Assembly (NCBI GenBank): GCA_964499445.1
Contig: CAZCLE010000038.1
Location: 1-10,358, forward strand
Reading direction: 5' to 3'
Origin: GCA-2688105 sp964499445
Lineage (GTDB): Bacteria; Chloroflexota; Dehalococcoidia; Dehalococcoidales; GCA-2688105
Length of the DNA stretch: 10,358 nt
In this document: positions 7,461 through 10,358 of the stretch, one piece after another
How the letters are laid out: each line of letters starts with the position of its first letter
Position numbering within the stretch: the first letter of the stretch is position 1
Made by a program: the position numbers and the translations under genes
Notes under the pieces: model-generated
Seen by the model: the letters and a program-made list of their open reading frames with translations, nothing else
What the model was told of the DNA's origin: nothing
Database searches by the model: none

Positions 7461-9656
7461 CTATCTCCCTCTGCTGAGAGGACGCTTCGGCAAATGCGGG
7501 GAACGAGTCTCACGCTGCTTCTTAAACGGGTAGTCTGGAGATAACGAGTCCTTTGCTTCTGCCTCCGGCACCTGAGAAAGATTGTCCAACACCGCCCGCC
7601 GTGACAGGTTTATCCTGCCCAGATGGTCAATTTCAATTACTTTGACCGTAATCTCATCGCCTACTTTAACTACATCCTCGACACTAGCCACCCGATGGTC
7701 AGCCAGTTCACTGATATGGACTAATCCCTCTTTACCAGGCAAAATTTCCACAAAAGCACCGAAGTTCATTATACGCATTACTTTTCCAGTATAGATGACG
7801 CCAACTTCTACATCCCTAGTTAGACCTTCTATGATTTCGATGGCTTTACGGGCTGCCTCCTCATCTGGTGAGCCGATAATCACGGTGCCATCATTCTCAA
7901 TATCAATAGTGGCTTTAGTTGCATCAACAATTGACCTGATGGTCTTACCTCCGGGACCAATTACAGTACCAATCTTATCCGGGTCAATCATCATTTTACG
8001 CATTTGCGGTGCATAGTGGCTAACCTCAGGTCGACTGGAGCTGATGGTTTGCTGCATTGTTTCTAAGATAAACAGTCGCGCCTCTTTAGCTTGATTTAAT
8101 GCCTTTTCCAGAATTTCCAAATCTACGCCTTTAAGCTTAATGTCTAATTGCAGGGCGGTGATACCCTCAGTAGTGCCCGCCACCTTAAAGTCCATATCAC
8201 CGTAAGCATCTTCTACCCCTTCGATATCAGTCAAAACAGCGTATTTGCCACTCTCCCCGGTAACCAGACCCATAGCTATCCCGGCTACTGCCCTTTTTAT
8301 CGGTATCCCGGCATCCATCAGAGACAGGCTTGAGGCACAAACACTGGCCATAGATGTACTGCCACTGGAACTAAGCACCTCGGAAACGAGGCGAATAGTA
8401 TAAGGAAAATCCTCGTCCTTAGGTAACACCGGGATAAGCGCCCGTTCCGCCAAGGCTCCATGCCCAATCTCACGACGACCGGTTGTACCGATGCGTTTCA
8501 CTTCACCATTCGAGAAAGGCGGGAAATTATAATGATGCATAAAACGCTTTGTCTCCTCTATGCCCAATCCATCAAGCTGTTGCTCCTTCCTGATAGGGCC
8601 CAGAGTAGCGATTGTTAGTACTTGCGTTTGACCCCGATTGAACAGCCCTGAGCCATGGGTACGAGGCAAAAGTCCCACTTCGCAGCTAATAGGTCTAACC
8701 TCCGTCAGGCTACGGCTACCGAGACGCTGCGACCTGTTAAGGATATTAGACCTTAATTCATCCCTGACCTTCTTCTCAAAAGCAGAAAGTATATCTTCCT
8801 CAGAGAATGACTCCTTTAGACTTTCAATAAGCTCTTCCTGTAGTTCGCTGAGTGCCTGTGCCCGCTGCGACTTTTCTGGTTGACCCAGGGCCTGGGCAAG
8901 CTTTTCACCAACGGCAGACGAAATTGCCGATACAATATCCGGGTTAACCTCAGTGCTCGGGGCTTCCACCTTGGGCTTACCACAAGCCTGCTGAAGCTGC
9001 TCTTGAAGCCTGATAATATCTTGGTTTACCTCATGACCATATTTGATTGCCTGAACAGCAATATCTTCTGAAATCTCTCGACCTCCGGCTTCCACCATTA
9101 CAACCGCTTGCTTAGTGCTAGCCACCACCAGGTCAAGCAGGCTATCTTCCAGCTGGGCTAATGTCGGATTTAAAATTAGCTGGTCATCAATATAGCCAAT
9201 ACGAACTGTGCTCACCGGACCTTCAAAGGGCACTTCTGACATTGATAAAGCCGCCGAGCTACCGATAACAGCCAGGATATCAGGGTCGTTTTCCTGGTCA
9301 GCAGAAAGGACAGTAATGATAAGCTGAATGTCATTACGCCACCCTTTGGGCAAAAGCGGACGCAGTGGGCGGTCGGTAAGCCGAGCGGCTAAGGTTGCCT
9401 CCTGGCTAGGGCGTCCTTCCCTTCGGATAAAACCGCCAGGAATCTTACCGGCAGCATATAGCCTCTCCTCGTAATCAACGGTCAGCGGCAGAAAATCAAT
9501 TCCCTCACGCGGTTCATCACTAATGCAAGCAGTAACCAGAACCACAGCATCCCCATAGCGGACAGTTACTGCTGAACCTGCCTGTCCCGCCAGCTTTCCC
9601 GTCTCTACAACGAGATTTCTACCCCCAACCTCACACTCAAAAGAATAGGATTCCAT
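7461..9656 (-). CDS. pnp: Polyribonucleotide nucleotidyltransferase (PNPase)
   Basis: PNPase is a trimeric 3'-5' exoribonuclease that degrades RNA by phosphorolysis and can add tails. Counting from the ATG (731 residues), the order is a first RNase PH domain (about 10-145, with GGFIRREGRP at 74-83), a helical linker (about 235-305) and the catalytic second RNase PH domain (about 320-535). SGSTSMASVCASSL lies at 431-444, and the triad D483, D489 and K491 sits in EDAYGDMDFK. A KH domain follows (about 550-612, GPGG loop at 567-570), then an S1 domain (about 616-688). The last 40 residues are a basic, proline-containing tail rather than a known domain. A TTG codon directly precedes the ATG (9657-9659). 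I prefer the ATG because GAGAGG lies six bases from it but only three from the TTG. It follows rpsO by 23 nt, the common rpsO-pnp order, but with no room for a structured leader between them. Confidence 0.98.
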   Translation of the reverse strand: MESYSFECEVGGRNLVVETGKLAGQAGSAVTVRYGDAVVLVTACISDEPREGIDFLPLTVDYEERLYAAGKIPGGFIRREGRPSQEATLAARLTDRPLRPLLPKGWRNDIQLIITVLSADQENDPDILAVIGSSAALSMSEVPFEGPVSTVRIGYIDDQLILNPTLAQLEDSLLDLVVASTKQAVVMVEAGGREISEDIAVQAIKYGHEVNQDIIRLQEQLQQACGKPKVEAPSTEVNPDIVSAISSAVGEKLAQALGQPEKSQRAQALSELQEELIESLKESFSEEDILSAFEKKVRDELRSNILNRSQRLGSRSLTEVRPISCEVGLLPRTHGSGLFNRGQTQVLTIATLGPIRKEQQLDGLGIEETKRFMHHYNFPPFSNGEVKRIGTTGRREIGHGALAERALIPVLPKDEDFPYTIRLVSEVLSSSGSTSMASVCASSLSLMDAGIPIKRAVAGIAMGLVTGESGKYAVLTDIEGVEDAYGDMDFKVAGTTEGITALQLDIKLKGVDLEILEKALNQAKEARLFILETMQQTISSSRPEVSHYAPQMRKMMIDPDKIGTVIGPGGKTIRSIVDATKATIDIENDGTVIIGSPDEEAARKAIEIIEGLTRDVEVGVIYTGKVMRIMNFGAFVEILPGKEGLVHISELADHRVASVEDVVKVGDEITVKVIEIDHLGRINLSRRAVLDNLSQVPEAEAKDSLSPDYPFKKQRETRSPHLPKRPLSRGR

Positions 9657-9679
9657 CAATAACCTCTCTCTCTCAAACC

Positions 9680-9943
9680 TTACTTGCGCAGACCGAGCCT
9701 GGTGATTAGTCCGTGATACCGACCTATATCCTCTTTACTCAGATAAGCCAGCAGCCGCCTTCTTTGCCCGACAAGCTTAAGTAAACCACGCTGCGAGTGG
9801 TAATCGTGCCGATTAGCCGCCATATGCCCGGTTAACTGGCTTATCCTCTCGGTAAGCAGAGCCACCTGAACCTCGGTCGAGCCGGTATCCCCTTTCTTAA
9901 GCTTAAACTTGTCTATAATGTCTGCCTTGTTTTCTTTGTCCAA
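9680..9943 (-). CDS. rpsO: 30S ribosomal protein S15
   Basis: S15 is a primary 16S rRNA-binding protein of the small-subunit platform. The 87 residues match the usual 87-89 aa length. They contain the hallmark segments GDTGSTEVQVALLTERI, LTGHMAANRHDYHSQRGLL, KLVGQRRRLLAYL and the end RYHGLITRLGLRK, all parts of the rRNA-binding helical fold. The start is TTG (complement of 9941-9943), with no upstream in-frame ATG and the next methionine only at residue 40. A GGGGGAGGA ribosome site whose core ends five bases before the TTG makes this start secure. As first gene of the minus-strand block it is served by the promoter at 9984-10012. The predicted leader is short (about 34 nt), so classical S15 autoregulation by a large pseudoknot leader looks unlikely here. 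Confidence 0.97.
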   Translation of the reverse strand: MDKENKADIIDKFKLKKGDTGSTEVQVALLTERISQLTGHMAANRHDYHSQRGLLKLVGQRRRLLAYLSKEDIGRYHGLITRLGLRK

Positions 9944-9948
9944 ATTAT

Positions 9949-9956
9949 CCTCCCCC
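9949..9956 (-). promoter_or_regulatory. Shine-Dalgarno site deciding the TTG start of rpsO
   Basis: On the minus strand this reads GGGGGAGG, with the GGAGG core (complement of 9949-9953) five bases before TTG. This strong site at ideal spacing is the reason the non-ATG start is accepted for rpsO. A strong ribosome site probably offsets the weaker TTG initiation. Confidence 0.75.
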
Positions 9957-9983
9957 GGTCCTTAACCATTTTAACAAAGTTTA

Positions 9984-10012
9984 AGTATAACATAAGTCGA
10001 GATAACTGTAAA
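9984..10012 (-). promoter_or_regulatory. Sigma-70-type promoter of the rpsO-pnp-dapB-asd-dapA block
   Basis: Reading the minus strand, TTTACA (complement of 10007-10012) is followed after exactly 17 bases by TATACT (complement of 9984-9989). TG lies one base before the -10 hexamer, giving an extended -10 TGTTATACT. Each hexamer has one mismatch to consensus. The expected start site is about 9977, giving a leader of roughly 34 nt that contains no obvious riboswitch or attenuator hairpin. With no other convincing promoter in the tightly packed genes downstream, this one may drive all five. Confidence 0.75.
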
Positions 10013-10088
10013 TTTATAGGAGCTATTTTGAGATTATTTATTAACCTCACCCCCTTAGATTTTTATTAGGTAACCCTATCCCCTTTAT

Positions 10089-10115
10089 CCCCTTCCCCTT
10101 GATAAGGGGAAGGGG
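10089..10115. repeat. Perfect 12-bp inverted repeat (G/C-run hairpin)
   Basis: CCCCTTCCCCTT at 10089-10100 and AAGGGGAAGGGG at 10104-10115 are perfect reverse complements around a 3-base GAT centre. No T-run follows on either strand, so it does not look like a rho-independent terminator. It fits better as a REP-type palindrome or the core of a non-autonomous repeat. Confidence 0.85.
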
Positions 10116-10124
10116 AGCTTATAT

Positions 10125-10145
10125 AAGGGAGGCTTCGCCTCCCTT
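10125..10145. repeat. Perfect 9-bp inverted repeat with TTC loop
   Basis: AAGGGAGGC at 10125-10133 pairs perfectly with GCCTCCCTT at 10137-10145 around TTC. It overlaps the start of the first copy of the 46-bp direct repeat. In the second copy the right arm has changed (CTCC to CCCC), leaving an imperfect stem. Confidence 0.8.
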
Positions 10146-10174
10146 TGACTCTCTTTCCTAGGGAGAGGGGGAAG
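10129..10174. repeat. 46-bp direct repeat, copy 1
   Basis: This copy matches 10271-10316 at 43 of 46 positions by hand alignment, with no gaps. Each copy contains the GAGGCTTCGC hairpin half followed by TTTGACTCTCTTTCC. The second half of the unit can fold again: an ACTC...TTCC arm pairs, with a small bulge, with GGAAGAGT ending just past the repeat at 10177. That places five T residues at 10177-10181 after the stem on the + strand. Confidence 0.8.
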
Positions 10175-10185
10175 AGTTTTTGGGG

Positions 10186-10202
10186 AAGGGGCTTCACCCC
10201 TT
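10186..10202. repeat. 6-bp hairpin, AAGGGG/CCCCTT
   Basis: AAGGGG at 10186-10191 pairs with CCCCTT at 10197-10202 around a CTTCA loop. GGGG at 10182-10185 and CCCC at 10206-10209 can extend the stem across a three-base AAA bulge. It lies between the two copies of the direct repeat and uses the same G-run/C-run vocabulary. Confidence 0.6.
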
Positions 10203-10270
10203 AAACCCCTTATTGATGAGCAACCTTATTGCCACTACTGTATTCCTACAAAGGAGGAGGGCTTTAGAGA

Positions 10271-10316
10271 GAGGCTTCGCCCCCCTTTGACTCTCTTTCC
10301 CAGGGAGCGGGGGAAG
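10271..10316. repeat. 46-bp direct repeat, copy 2
   Basis: This is the second copy of the repeat, offset by 142 bases, with three substitutions relative to copy 1. Its distal half can still fold: ACTC...TTTCCC pairs, with bulged T residues, with GGGAAGGAGT ending at 10320. The arm differs from copy 1 but stays complementary, hinting that the fold is maintained. A run of six A residues follows at 10321-10326. Confidence 0.8.
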
Positions 10317-10358
10317 GAGTAAAAAAGAGGGGTGTTAGCCCCGCTTAGATTTCCCGTA

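Larger units (their letters stand above)
10021..10358. other. Non-coding region rich in palindromes, upstream of the rpsO promoter
   Basis: No open reading frame with family features or a ribosome site is visible in these 338 bases on either strand. The sequence is a patchwork of G-run and C-run hairpins, with a 46-bp direct repeat in two copies, listed separately. A 10-bp palindrome CTTATATAAG at 10118-10127 links the first two hairpins. CTTAGATTT occurs both near 10054 and near 10344, suggesting further repeat units. It resembles dispersed intergenic repeat (REP/MITE-like) material, but whether copies exist elsewhere cannot be seen from this window. Confidence 0.6.

Noticed and set aside
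9657..9659. TTG as the start codon of pnp
   Set aside because: The adjacent ATG at 9654-9656 has better spacing from GAGAGG; the difference is one residue.
9944..9980. Lysine riboswitch or S15 autoregulatory leader upstream of rpsO
   Set aside because: The predicted leader is about 34 nt, too short, and shows no characteristic fold or conserved elements.
10089..10115. Rho-independent terminator
   Set aside because: The 12-bp stem is strong but neither strand has a T-run after it, and no gene end lies next to it inside the window.
10147..10181. Terminator on the + strand (bulged stem followed by five T)
   Set aside because: No plus-strand gene lies upstream, and the stem is part of the duplicated repeat, so it is described as repeat structure instead.
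10216..10290. Possible 24-codon small protein beginning MSNLIATTVF
   Set aside because: It has no ribosome binding site, and its second half is translated repeat sequence.
10089..10342. CRISPR array
   Set aside because: There are only two copies of a 46-bp unit 142 bases apart, with internal palindromes, no regular spacers and no cas genes.

Overview
The window looks like a bacterial chromosome segment, most likely from a Chloroflexota lineage (Dehalococcoidia-like). This rests on the compact gene block rpsO-pnp-dapB-asd-dapA, which I remember from that group, and on GC-rich palindromic repeats beside it. No rRNA, tRNA or other phylogenetic marker is present, so the taxonomy is an inference of moderate strength.

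Layout. (1) Positions 3-416, + strand: the C-terminal end of adenylosuccinate synthase (purA), cut by the window edge. (2) 417-570: a short non-coding stretch with a perfect extended -10 promoter (TGTTATAAT). (3) 571-4702, + strand: a compact three-gene cassette. It encodes a NurA-family nuclease (411 aa), a HerA-family hexameric ATPase/translocase (541 aa, 11-nt gap, strong Shine-Dalgarno) and a 420-aa DruA/DUF4338-family protein, the family first named in type I Druantia anti-phage systems. The last two genes overlap by ATGA. The cassette is visibly more AT-rich than its flanks and sits between housekeeping genes. (4) 4703-4730: 28 bases between convergent gene ends, with no clear terminator. 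(5) 4731-9943, - strand, transcribed rpsO -> pnp -> dapB -> asd -> dapA: ribosomal protein S15, polynucleotide phosphorylase and three enzymes of the aspartate/lysine (diaminopimelate) pathway. The genes are packed with gaps of about 3-23 nt or a 1-nt overlap and have a strong promoter upstream of rpsO. (6) 9944-10358: non-coding. It holds the rpsO promoter and a dense cluster of palindromes, plus a 46-bp direct repeat in two copies 142 bp apart.

How the genes work together. In the minus-strand block, asd, dapA and dapB supply consecutive steps from aspartyl phosphate to tetrahydrodipicolinate, while rpsO and pnp belong to translation and RNA turnover. In the plus-strand cassette, the HerA motor and NurA nuclease are expected to form a DNA-translocating, end-processing complex. 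The tightly coupled DruA homologue suggests that this complex works in defence against invading DNA rather than only in repair. The druA gene has none of its usual Druantia partners here (no DruE-type helicase). The NurA-HerA-DruA combination is the most interesting content of the window and may be an undescribed defence system.
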